Shown one piece after another: positions 53,532 to 63,040 of a DNA stretch of 64,000 nt (position 1 is the stretch's first letter; every line of letters begins with the position of its first letter). The position numbers and the translations under genes were made by a program. The DNA is taken from NCBI GenBank assembly GCA_963751425.1, contig CAVVUF010000002.1:930001-994000 (forward strand), read 5' to 3'. Origin of the DNA: CAVVUF01 sp963751425. Lineage in GTDB: Bacteria > Chloroflexota > Anaerolineae > Anaerolineales > UBA4823. The notes under the pieces were generated by a model. The model searched no databases. It was given only the letters and a program-made list of their open reading frames with translations, and was not told the DNA's origin.

Positions 53532-55514
53532 ATGGTCAAAACATATTCGAAATTTTACGAGCTCCCTATCACTTCTATCCAGCCGCACGGCTGGCTGCGC
53601 GCCTACCTGGAAACCCAACGTGATGGCCTGACCGGGCACCTGGAAGCCGCTGGTTTCCCTTTCGATCAGGGTGGCTGGGCGAACCATGCGATCAGCCACC
53701 AATCCGGCTCCACCTGGTGGCCTTATGAGCAGACTGGTTATTGGTTGGATGGGATGGTGCGTTGCGGAATCTTGCTGAATGATCCCTTCCTGATCGAGAA
53801 AGCTCGCCAGCCCATCGAATATACCTTGCAGCACGCCGATTCCGACGGTTACCTTGGACCTGCTTTTATGAAGCAGCCCCTCGCTGGAGAGCGTTGGGGG
53901 AGCAACAATCGCTGGCCGCATACCATTTTCTTCAGGGCGCTGATCGCCTATGACCAGTACCTTGGCGGGGACCGTCTCGCAAAGGCGGTGAGGCGCCATT
54001 ATCTTTCAGAGACCAGCCCTCACTCTGAAGCGCGCGATGTAACCAATGTGGAGACGATTCTGTGGGCCTATGACCGCACCGGTGATGACCGCTTACTTGA
54101 ATTGGCAAAGAGTGCCTTTATTGAGTATAACCAGGGGAAGCCACTGCCAGACACTTCGCTGGCTGAGCTGCTCTCTGACAAGCGCGCCACAGTCCATGGG
54201 GTTACCTTCAACGAGATTGGCAAGCTGGGCGCGGTCTTGTATCGGTATACTGGCAACCAGATGTACCTGGATTCCACGGTGAACGCCTACCGCAAGCTTG
54301 ATCTCGATCAGATGCTTGTCGATGGCGTCAACAGTTCCACAGAAGCCTTGCGCGGTAAGGATCCCCTCGACAGCCATGAAACCTGCGATATAGCCGATTA
54401 CACCTGGGGGGTAGGCTATCTTTTGCTGGCCCTGGGAGCAGCTGATTACGCCGACAAGATCGAACGCGCCTGTTTCAATGCTGCCCCGGGTGCTGTGCGC
54501 AGCGATTTCAAAGGGCTGCAGTATTTCTCCTGCCCAAACCAGGTGGTTGCCACCCGCGCCTCCAATCATAATAAATATTTTCACGGCAGCTCCTGGATGT
54601 CGTACCGGCCAAATCCGGGTACGGAATGCTGCCCGGGCGAGGTCAACCGCATCATGCCCAATTACATCTCGCGTATGTGGCTCTCTGATGGACAAGGCGG
54701 CTTGGTGGCGGCGCTGTATGGCCCCAGCCAGGTGACAGCGCGCCTGGGCGCGGCTGCGCAAGAGGTGATCATCCTTGAAGACACCACCTATCCCTTTTCT
54801 GAGCGCATCGATTTCCAAATCCGGGTTCCAGAGCCGGTTGAATTTCCGCTTTCATTCCGCATTCCTGGCTGGTGTAAGGCGGCTGAGCTCATGCTCAATG
54901 GTCAGCCTCTCAAAATGACCCTCTCTCCGGGGCGTTTTGTCACCCTGGAGCGCCGCTTTAAGGATAGCGACTGCATTACCCTTGTGCTGCCGATGCCTTT
55001 ACGCATGCAGCATTGGCCGCGTGCCGGGGTCAGCCTGGAACGCGGTCCGCTAGTCTTTTCGCTGCGCATTGAGGAGGATTGGCGCATTGATACCGAAGAC
55101 CTACGCTCGACGCCAGACTTTCCTGCCTGGGACCTTTACCCTGCTTCCACCTGGAATTATGCCCTGGCACTCGACCCGGAGAACCTCGAGAAAGAGGTGA
55201 AAGTCATCCAGGGAGAATACTCGGACCATCCCTGGAGTATTGCCGCCGCCCCGCTCACTCTGCAGGTGCCTGCCCGCCGCCTCGTCGGTTGGAGATTGCA
55301 GAAAAAGACCGGCATCCTCACCTCTTTTGGCAGGGTGACGAAGCGCATGAAAGGCAGCTTTGTCTTCACCCCCCAGCTTCCCAACCCTGATGGGATTGCG
55401 CAGCGCCTGGGTAAGCAGGTAGAAATGGTTACCCTGGTTCCGTACGGCTGCTCCAAGCTGCGTATCACCATCTTTCCCTTTGTCCAAACTCCTCACCCCT
55501 CAGGAGAGGAGTAG
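53532..55514 (+). CDS. GH127 beta-L-arabinofuranosidase-like enzyme (DUF1680)
   Basis: 660 residues of the GH127 family. FELPITSIQPHGWLRAYLETQ-like start, then WWPYEQTGYWLDGMVRCGILL. The metal/catalytic block is SHETCDIADY (about residue 280) and PGTECCPGEVNRIMPNY (about 365), which in HypBA1-type enzymes hold the zinc-bound Glu and nucleophile Cys. It removes beta-L-arabinofuranose or related residues from plant glycans. No signal peptide is seen, so it probably acts on imported oligosaccharides. It ends the L-sugar operon. Confidence 0.92.
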   Translation: MVKTYSKFYELPITSIQPHGWLRAYLETQRDGLTGHLEAAGFPFDQGGWANHAISHQSGSTWWPYEQTGYWLDGMVRCGILLNDPFLIEKARQPIEYTLQHADSDGYLGPAFMKQPLAGERWGSNNRWPHTIFFRALIAYDQYLGGDRLAKAVRRHYLSETSPHSEARDVTNVETILWAYDRTGDDRLLELAKSAFIEYNQGKPLPDTSLAELLSDKRATVHGVTFNEIGKLGAVLYRYTGNQMYLDSTVNAYRKLDLDQMLVDGVNSSTEALRGKDPLDSHETCDIADYTWGVGYLLLALGAADYADKIERACFNAAPGAVRSDFKGLQYFSCPNQVVATRASNHNKYFHGSSWMSYRPNPGTECCPGEVNRIMPNYISRMWLSDGQGGLVAALYGPSQVTARLGAAAQEVIILEDTTYPFSERIDFQIRVPEPVEFPLSFRIPGWCKAAELMLNGQPLKMTLSPGRFVTLERRFKDSDCITLVLPMPLRMQHWPRAGVSLERGPLVFSLRIEEDWRIDTEDLRSTPDFPAWDLYPASTWNYALALDPENLEKEVKVIQGEYSDHPWSIAAAPLTLQVPARRLVGWRLQKKTGILTSFGRVTKRMKGSFVFTPQLPNPDGIAQRLGKQVEMVTLVPYGCSKLRITIFPFVQTPHPSGEE

Positions 55515-55529
55515 AGGGGTTTGGGACGA

Positions 55530-55928
55530 GGGTACTTTCCTACGACCAGGCTGCCATGGTTGAGCCCGTCTCGGTGGCTGTATATGCCCTGGGCCGCCCC
55601 GGCGAAGTTGCTGGGAAGCAGGTGCTCGTCTTTGGTGCCGGTACCATCGGTAATCTCGTTGGTCAGGTGGCCAAAGCCCTTGGGGCGCGGAAAGTGCTCA
55701 TGACCGATGTCAGCGCATACAAAAAGGCTCGTCCATTGTTGTTGTGGGTGTCTTCAGTCAAAACCCCAGGTTGACCTGGGATTGGTCCAGGACCGCGAGC
55801 TGAGCCTGGATGTCCTGGTGTCTGACCACTTCCCTTTCGCCCAATACTTAGAGGCTTATCATAAGATTGTAAATGCCCATGGAAATATTATGAAGGTGAT
55901 GCTCGACATTTTTTTATTTAAAGGATGA
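55530..55928 (+). pseudogene. Remnant of a zinc-type alcohol/polyol dehydrogenase
   Basis: Reading QAAMVEPVSVAVYAL and GKQVLVFGAGTIGNLVGQVAKALGARKVLMTDVS matches the middle of MDR dehydrogenases (the Glu-binding and NAD-binding parts). The C-terminal end DHFPFAQYLEAYHKIVNAHGNIMKVMLDI follows in another frame. The N-terminal zinc domain, the piece between ALGARKVLMTDVS and the VVVGVFS-like strand, and part of the C-terminal strand region are missing. With deletions as well as a frame change this is a genuine decayed gene, unlike the single-base breaks elsewhere. Confidence 0.82.
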
Positions 55929-55949
55929 GGCTCGATTAAATTGACTTGT

Positions 55950-57123
55950 TCACAGACGACCCTGTGGCAGGCGGCCTTCTTTCAATGCTTTAGTTTGATC
56001 TTCACTAAATGGTGGTAGGAGCAGATTTGGAGAGACCTGGAAGCAGCGGAACATATCTGCGATGAAATGGATCCGGTCGCTAAGATCGCCCCAATAATCT
56101 GCGCCTGATTTGCGCGTGCTATCTGGCGTAGGGTCAATCTGCGTTAGCATAGCCAGGAGGTCGGGATTGGAAATGTGTTCCAGTTCGGGTGGAAAACTGG
56201 CGGTCAGGTCATCGCCCAATCGCAGCCGTGTGGATGGTGGTAACTTGATGGTCATCAGTGTTTCAGTAACCAGGAATTGTGTCTCGTTTTTAACCCAGTC
56301 TGTACGCTTTAATGGTAGTGTCCAGTTCGGTGAACCATCCAAAAAATTGCAGCAGAAACCATCCTAATTCGGTTATCCACCCACCTTCTGGAATCAATAT
56401 CTTCAGCAAGTTGCGCGCAAACACCCGCGTGGAAAGGATTGGCGCGTTAAGCGCTTCGTTGATCTCGGGCTGAAGTCGAGTTTGTTCATGGTAGCCAATT
56501 TCGAGATTGGCTAATAATAGGAGCTCGGCACGAGCCTTGTCATTCTCTTCGAAGAGCACCTGGTAGTAGCGTTGAAAAGCCTGGCGCAGATATCGCTGAC
56601 CATCTGGTGGGTCACCCAAACGCAGTCCTTCGATAAAGCGAGCAATAGTCTCTGATTTGTTTACAGGTTCGGACATGCAGTCTGCGCAAAAGCGGGCGAA
56701 TTCAACTCCAATCTCGGCGAAAACCTTCAGATTGCCTCTGGCCACCGCCGCACTCGATCGTTCGAAAGCTGCCGGAACATCGTAGGCTTTCCAAAGGATT
56801 TCAAGAGCCTTTTCCAACTCCAGAGGAATCCCTAATTGCTGAATGGATGTCCGAATTTTTTCGATGATCTGGATGGCAGCAGTTTCTGATCCTGTAGCAG
56901 CTTCCAGCGATCGGATCAGATCTTCTTTCCGAATTGTCTGCCCGGCTTGTTTGGATGCCCAGGTGGCAAAGGTGCACCAGCTAGCGCTTCCGCCGGTGCG
57001 TACTGCCATCGCTAGCGCCAGTTCATGATAGCATTGTGTAATTTGCAGGTTGCGCAGCACCGGATCAGGTTGCAAAGAAATCCGCTCGACATCGGAGATG
57101 GTGGGACAAACGAAAGATGACAT
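55950..57123 (-). CDS. Conserved protein of unknown function (one frame break)
   Basis: I do not recognise the family. The ATG at 57123 gives MSSFVCPTISDVERISLQPD. The mostly helical protein of about 390 aa has a WCTFATWASKQAGQTIRKEDLI segment (about 40-62) and a hydrophobic GGWITELGWFLLQFFG stretch near residue 260. The frame stops at 56290 but continues without it as RLVKNETQFLVTETLMTIKLP if one G near 56293 is removed, ending at 55950. The tail is hydrophilic. It is a monocistronic minus-strand gene near a palindromic repeat; I cannot assign a function. Confidence 0.7.
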
Positions 57124-57227
57124 TTTTTTGAGTATACCAACACTTGCTGCGGGCCAAGGATTGAATGGCATCGATTATATCAATGTCCGATTCTTTTTAT
57201 CTTTCAGACCTTCTCTATCCTGCCTAA

Positions 57228-57244
57228 CCGCAATTCATTTGCGG
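57228..57244. repeat. Palindromic repeat (AATTCATT family), copy D
   Basis: CCGCAA-TTCAT-TTGCGG, identical over 17 bases to the one at 42115-42131. It lies just after the stop of the DMT permease (minus strand). Confidence 0.85.
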
Positions 57245-57261
57245 TAGCTGCTTGAAATAAA

Positions 57262-58161
57262 TTAACTTGCCTTTTCCCTCTCCGAGAGCACCATCCCGAT
57301 CAAAATCAGCGTCATGCCGATCCCGGCCACCAACGTTACGGTCTCGTGCAGCACCAGTACCGACGCAGTAATGGTGATGATTGGCACGATGTAAATATAT
57401 ACGCTGGTCTTGACTGGGCCGAGAAGATGGACCGCATAATTCCAGGTGAAAAAGCAAATCGCAGAAGCCACAACGCCCAGGAAGATCAAGTTGAACAGGT
57501 TTGGCAGAATGGCCAGGCGCTCTAACCCCAGGTGGAAGTCGAAAAAAGGTAGGGTTGGAAGCAAGAAAAGAAACCCATAGAAGAATACCTTGGCTGTTAC
57601 GGTCAGCATCGAGCTTTGCTGGGCGCTGATTTTCTTGATCAACACGCTGTAGCACGCCCACACCAGCGCTGCCAGGATCGAGAGCAGATCACCCAGGGGA
57701 TTTAGTTTTAAAACAACACTGCCGTTAAATGCGATCAGGATGATGCCTGTGATCGCTGCCGTGAAACCGAGGAAGAAGTTGGCTTTGAGCTTTTCATTCA
57801 AAAAGAGACGGCTTACCAGGGCGGTGAATAACGGGGCTACCGAAATCAGTACGCTGACATTGGCTGCCAGGGTGTAGGACAAGGCTATATTCTGAAACAA
57901 GAAATAGAGGGTCACACCACACAAACCTGCAGCCATGGTTTTCCACTCGTCCCGGAGCGTAAGTCGGTCCAACTTGACCTTGGATAGGCGCGGCGGGCTG
58001 ACAATCAGCAGCGCGACCACTGCCAGGATCAATCGGTAGAACATGATCTCTACCGGTGAAAAGGGGACCAGCAGCACTTTGATCGAAATAAAAGTAATTC
58101 CCCATACAAAGATGGTGAAAAAGGCAGCGAGATGTCCCAGGATTTGTTTTTGTGGTTTCAT
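57262..58161 (-). CDS. DMT superfamily permease (EamA type)
   Basis: 299 residues, ten membrane helices in two EamA repeats. HLAAFFTIFVWGITFISIKVLL opens repeat 1; FLNEKLKANFFLGFTAAITGIILIAFNG bridges to repeat 2, and VPIITITASVLVLHETVTLVAGIGMTLILIGMVLSE closes it. Members export amino acids or metabolites; specificity cannot be told. The 184-bp gap upstream to the FHA gene is AT-rich and likely holds divergent promoters. Confidence 0.92.
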   Translation of the reverse strand: MKPQKQILGHLAAFFTIFVWGITFISIKVLLVPFSPVEIMFYRLILAVVALLIVSPPRLSKVKLDRLTLRDEWKTMAAGLCGVTLYFLFQNIALSYTLAANVSVLISVAPLFTALVSRLFLNEKLKANFFLGFTAAITGIILIAFNGSVVLKLNPLGDLLSILAALVWACYSVLIKKISAQQSSMLTVTAKVFFYGFLFLLPTLPFFDFHLGLERLAILPNLFNLIFLGVVASAICFFTWNYAVHLLGPVKTSVYIYIVPIITITASVLVLHETVTLVAGIGMTLILIGMVLSEREKAS

Positions 58162-58345
58162 TGGTGTCAGGTTATACCACTTTTTTAGATAAGTTTACAA
58201 AAGTGAAAGCTACACCCTCCTTTTCTTGGGTTCTCGAAAAAATAGTTTTATACTCTGTTTTATAAAATCACAAAGTGTAATATAGGATTCCCAAAGATGC
58301 ATTGTGCGCTTCTTGATCCCCACCGGCTGAATCCAGGGAGAATTT

Positions 58346-61300
58346 ATGTCTAATCCGAAATTGCTGATCTATAACACCACCTCTCAACAATGGGATCGTT
58401 TTCCGCTAAATCGTCAGGATCTTTCTATCGGGCGTACGGGTGATAACGACCTGGTATTGGACAACTCGCTGGTTTCGCGCCAGCATGCCCGCCTGCACCT
58501 GGATGGACGCGGCGTGTGGGTCATGGATCTCAACTCGTCGAACGGCGTGTTGATCAATAATGCGCGCATCCAACCCGGGCAGTGGGTTCTGCTGCCCGGA
58601 GGCGCAACCGTCAATATCGGGCAGAGCACACTGCGCCTGGAGCTTGCCTCCCAGCCAGTCAAGCCAGCCCAGCCTGCTTCTCAGGCTCCCCGGAAAAATA
58701 AATGGCTGCCGGTCTTGGGTGTGTTTGGGGTTGCTGTATGTGTGTGCCTGGCCGCATCCGCGGGCGTGGCAGCCTGGAAGTATTACCCAAAGTTGGCTGG
58801 CCTCCTTCCTGGCCAGACCGCTCAAACTCAATCTCAAGAGGCTGTACCCACCCCAAGCGCGGAACCTTTGACCCCGCCGCAGACGGTAGAGACGCTGCCC
58901 ATCAGCGCGGGTGGCCCAGCGGTGCAAGACAGCTACGGTGTTTCCGTAGAAATTCCGGCCTCGGTGCTCCCAGCCGGTCAGTCTGCCAGCCTGGAATCGG
59001 CCAGTTTCAGCCAGGCAATGCAGCAGAAGCTTGAAAAAGCTTATACGGTTGACAGCCTGGCATACAGCGTGGCGGCTGCTGACCAGGATGGTATGGGGCA
59101 GGTTAAGTTGAGCTTGCCAGCCCCTTCGGCTGATTCACGCCTGGCGGTGCTGGTTGACGACAAATATACCGGTGTGTTGGACTCTCGAGCCGCAAAATGG
59201 CCTGCTGCAGTTGGATCTTTTCCTCGGCGCACCACTGCAAGCCAGCAGCGCCCCAACGGAGACTCAATTCATCGCCTCTAACCGCTATTTTGTTGTTACT
59301 CCCAAAACCGGCGCTTCAATCCCATCGCAAGGTAACAACCTAGCGGATCAGCTTCTCCATGCAGGCGGAGGACCAGGGTGGGAAGTCGTGCATCACGGAA
59401 TTCTGGCTGCAAAGCCACTGCTGGCGAAATCAAGCCGGTACGGTGTACGTTTTCTGGGAGAATAATGTGCCTGCTGGCCTCAAGGACACCGAATACCTGC
59501 GCATTGAGGATATGATCAAAGCCGTTGAAGAGATTATGCGCCAGTACAACCAGGATTTTCATTTTAGCAATGCGGCGATCAGCAAGAGCAACCCGGTCTA
59601 TATCATCATCGACCCGAGTGAGCCCGAACCCACCTACAGCCAGAAAACCGGTAATGTTTACCTGAACTGGAGTGTGGTCGGTTCGATCTCCAGCCAGGAA
59701 AACCACTGTGCCCTGGCACATGAGCTGATGCACTGGACCGAAGATAGCGCTTATACGATGAACGCGGCCGCTGTGTCGAACAGCAAAGCCTGGTGGCTGG
59801 AAATGGCGGCTGAGAACGGTTCCTTCATGATCGATTCAGCTTGCATCGATCGCAATTTGGAGACTTATGGGCGGGCGGTCACCAACGACAATCTGCTGCC
59901 TCTTCAGTCAGAGTCCCTGGTGTGGAACCGGAAAGAGGGGGCGCGCTATATCCAGGCTTTGCAGGTCTATGTCAGCCTGTGTTCAGGTGGCGCAAACTGC
60001 GCCATGAGCCAGGACCAGTTTGTAGCCGCAATCAACGGAGGCAGCTATCCCTTTGATGATGCGGGCGTGCTCAGCGCCTACCAGCGCAGCGCCAAGGATA
60101 TGGGCCTGTTCTTATTGGGTAAACCCCCAGCAGAGGCAAACACCTCCGCTCATCTTCCACCGTCCACCAAGGAGGGCGGCGCTTTTGCTGAATATATCTA
60201 CCTGAAGGCTGTCCCAGCTCCCAAGATCGAGGTCAGCGATAACGGCAAACAGATACAGTCAACCGGCAGCATGGAGGCCGCGGTCAATGCCTCCATCGCC
60301 CAAGGCGGCGAATATCCCCTGTGGGTGAGCAACGGCAAGGGGGCAGCCAGGAAATCCCCGTGAGGGATATACCTCCCTGCCTGCCATGCTGAAGATCGAT
60401 GCTGGCACCAAGCTCTGGTATGAATTGGACTCTGGCGAGGCGGTCTTCCACGATGGTGGTAAGGAGCTGACTCTGGGTCCGCTGTCTGATAAGCTGGGTA
60501 CCGGCCTGGTCAGGTTGGTGGCAATCGCGCCGGATGCCGCAGCCACCTTCAGCGCCAAGGTCATGCCTGTTGACTTGAGCGGAGATTGGGTTGCGCAGCT
60601 CAGCAGCCCCTCCGTCAATATCATCAACTGTCCTTCATCAACGGACGATGACAGTGAAAACGGCTTTGATACCAGTGAAGTCAACAAATTGGAGATGCTG
60701 TCGATCTTAAGTGGATACGGGACCTATGCCGCCGACCCTGCGGTGAGTGATGGGTCTCACCTGATCTGGCAGGGTACCCTGCCAGAGGGGGCTACTGCCG
60801 AATCGGATATTACCATCAAGCCTGAAGTGATTGAAGTCAAATACCGGATCGACATCCCAAAACCAGACAGCGAGGGGCTGCTGCCGCCCTGGTTAGGGCC
60901 TAAGTTTGGGCAGACCTGGCCGCCTCGTATGCAGCCTGGGGGCTGGCTGAGGGGCTTGCCAGGCAGACCGGTAGGTATTGTGGTAATGGCTGGTTCCCTG
61001 CTGCTAGTTTTGATTTGGCTGGTGGGGACACCCAGGCTCAAGGCCTATCAGGAATGTCACCCAGCTTTCTTGCCCAGGGTGATGCGCTTCGGAAGCACAG
61101 CCCTGTTGTCTCTGGCGCTCCTGGTTGGAGCGGTCTGGCTGTCAGGCTGTGTTGGATTTGGAATTTATGGTAATTTTGAAGGCACCATTACCTTCAATAA
61201 GCTTGAGTATATTGATCCTGATGCACCTGCCTCTGCGGTTGTTCCAGGAGGAGAAGCTGTAGAGGGCCTGACCTGGAAGCTATATGAAGGGCAAGAGGTG

Positions 61301-61450
61301 AACACCATGGATATCTTTATCGAGGTCACCAGCACCGATGCGGATGGTAAGGAGACCAGCGAAGTTCATGAGTGTAATTTCACGGTCACCTCCTCAGCAG
61401 ATGGTTTCATCGGACCGGAGGATATGGTGAAATTGGATCAGGGCGAATAA
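58346..61450 (+). CDS. FHA-domain membrane protein with metallopeptidase-like domain (three frame breaks)
   Basis: A predicted protein of about 1033 aa when three single-base breaks (near 59183, 59360 and the G run 60339-60343) are repaired. Residues 20-95 are an FHA phosphothreonine-binding domain (SIGRTGDNDLVLDNSLVSRQHARL, NSSNGVLINN). A membrane helix lies about 120-140, then a Thr/Pro-rich linker. An extracellular domain carries HELMH (59719-59733) with a following WLEMAAENGSF, a possible gluzincin zinc site. The C-terminal part has two more hydrophobic segments and a beta-rich end. GGGAGA precedes the ATG. The combination of FHA and HExxH is not one I recognise. Confidence 0.75.
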
Positions 61451-61490
61451 AAGTAGTGATGCACTTTGTTTTATTCATCCTGCAATAGCA

Positions 61491-61511
61491 GGCCGTAATT
61501 CATTTACTGCC
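61491..61511. repeat. Palindromic repeat (AATTCATT family), copy E
   Basis: GGCCGTA and TACTGCC pair with one mismatch around the AATTCATT core. It overlaps the stop codon of the alpha/beta hydrolase on the minus strand, showing that these repeats can enter the ends of genes. Confidence 0.65.
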
Positions 61512-62349
61512 CAATTCGAGCTGACCCTCATTCCGCCCAATGAACTCTGCGATATCCCGCGCGAACTCCTTCTCACCCATGATCTCGTGCCCCTTGCCTG
61601 GATAAATCTTGAGCCGCGCCCTCTGGGATCATGGCCGCCATCTCCTTGGCTGAATCTGCTTCGAAGTAATAATCATTCCCACCGATCAAGATGAGCACCG
61701 GAATCTTGATCCGTTTTAAGCTCTCAGTGGCGTTGTGGTTTAGTTCCGCCTGGATTTCGACCAACACATCCTGTCGAAAAGTCGGGCTGGGTATGCCGAG
61801 CAGTGCGCCTCCGAGCAGCCATACGACCCCTCGCATGATCCAGCGGATGAGCCCAGGCCGGTATAGCACTTGAACGATCAAGGCTGCCGCCTCCCGGCTT
61901 TTTCCCTGGCTGAGCAGCTCAGCATACCGGGTATCCAGCAGCTTGCCCGGCTCCGAAATTTGGTGGGTGGCCATGGCAATGACCACATGGTCGCAAAGAT
62001 CGGCGTGATCGGCTGCGAAGTGTTGAGCGATGGTCCCCCCATAAGACATCCCAATCACAACCTCCACATGCCCGGCGAATTGCTTCTGGATGAGCTCAGC
62101 AAAATCATCCGCCATATCTCGGGTTGTGTACCCCTTTGGAAGGTCTGATTTGCGGCTGACCATATAGATGGTATATTCGCTAAGAAAACGTGTCAAGCTC
62201 CCGATCATCATATCGAAGCCCATCCCCATGGGGATGCTGTTTCCTGGTCCGCCCGTGAGCAGCAGCAGGTTCTTTTTCCCTTTGCCGATGCGTGCATATG
62301 GGATGTTATTGATTGTTATTCCGTAGATGGGTATTTGACATGGTTGCAT
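61500..62349 (-). CDS. Alpha/beta hydrolase (one frame break)
   Basis: A small hydrolase of about 282 aa. LLLLTGGPGNS holds the oxyanion region, VVIGMSYGGTIAQHFA gives the nucleophile elbow GMSYGG with Ser, and VLILIGGNDYYF supplies the Asp region. The frame ends at 61573, but the family-type ending RLKIYPGKGHEIMGEKEFARDIAEFIG, with the catalytic His, appears one frame over; an extra base near 61617 explains this. The repaired stop is at 61500. The ATG at 62349 is preferred over a GTG at 62373. The substrate is unknown. Confidence 0.82.
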
Positions 62350-62377
62350 CTCATTACCACAAAATATGACCACAAGC

Positions 62378-62842
62378 TTACTTTTCCTTGTTGATTTTCA
62401 ACCGCATTCTCCCGATAAGCCCTTCCCATACCGGGTAGTGGCTGCCCTTCCAAATCTGCGCCCGAAAGGCCTCTGCCTGTTCTTCGGTCCAGCCCAGGTT
62501 TTTTTGCGCGTAAAGTGAGTAAAAGGCCGTTGCCCGATAATTCGCTGCGCAGTGGAGCAGGACTTTTCTTGCCTTTAATTCTTTCATGCTCTGGTCAAAA
62601 GCCTCAAAATCGCTTTCCTTGGGATTTTCCCAATCCACCGGAATATGGATATAGTCCATACCGAGCGACACCACCAATCCCGCCTCGTCTGCCAGCGAAT
62701 ACTGCCGGTCGAGCGTTGCCAGGTTGATTACTGCCTCGAAGCCTTCTTCAGCTGCTGCCTTCAGCTGCTCCTCCGTCGGCTGCCCGCCGGTGATGAGCTG
62801 ATCATTCACTTTGATGTAGTTATAGATTTTATTGGTGTTCAT
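62378..62842 (-). CDS. Protein-tyrosine-phosphatase-like protein
   Basis: About 154 residues beginning MNTNKIYNYIKVNDQLITGGQPTEEQL, a pattern of the DSP/PTP family near beta-lactamase-hydrolase-like phosphatases. The P-loop is VLLHCAANYRATAF: cysteine then four residues to arginine, one fewer than canonical HCx5R. I recall the same HCAANxR form in a bacterial subfamily, so it is not simply damaged. AAAGGA lies before the ATG at 62842. It precedes the alpha/beta hydrolase by 28 bp, likely one transcript. Confidence 0.82.
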   Translation of the reverse strand: MNTNKIYNYIKVNDQLITGGQPTEEQLKAAAEEGFEAVINLATLDRQYSLADEAGLVVSLGMDYIHIPVDWENPKESDFEAFDQSMKELKARKVLLHCAANYRATAFYSLYAQKNLGWTEEQAEAFRAQIWKGSHYPVWEGLIGRMRLKINKEK

Positions 62843-63040
62843 TCGCGTCGTCCTTTTTTTGACCCTGTTCATGCTTTCGTATTCCAGTTATCGATACCCG
62901 GTGATTATTTAGAACATATACTCTATATTTGTACTACTACTTGTACCGTAGCAACCAATAACGAATTACCGAGCACTCCCCACCAAGAACCAGTTGTTCA
63001 GAATGGATTTCAAATATTTTTACCTAAAAATCCTCGCCTC

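Noticed and set aside
54093..54818. 241-codon open frame on the minus strand
   Set aside because: Antisense to the GH127 gene; no recognisable motif or ribosome-binding site.
62378..62842. PTP-like gene as a catalytically dead remnant because the P-loop is one residue short
   Set aside because: The HCAANxR form seems to be a subfamily feature and the rest of the protein is complete, so damage is not the best reading.
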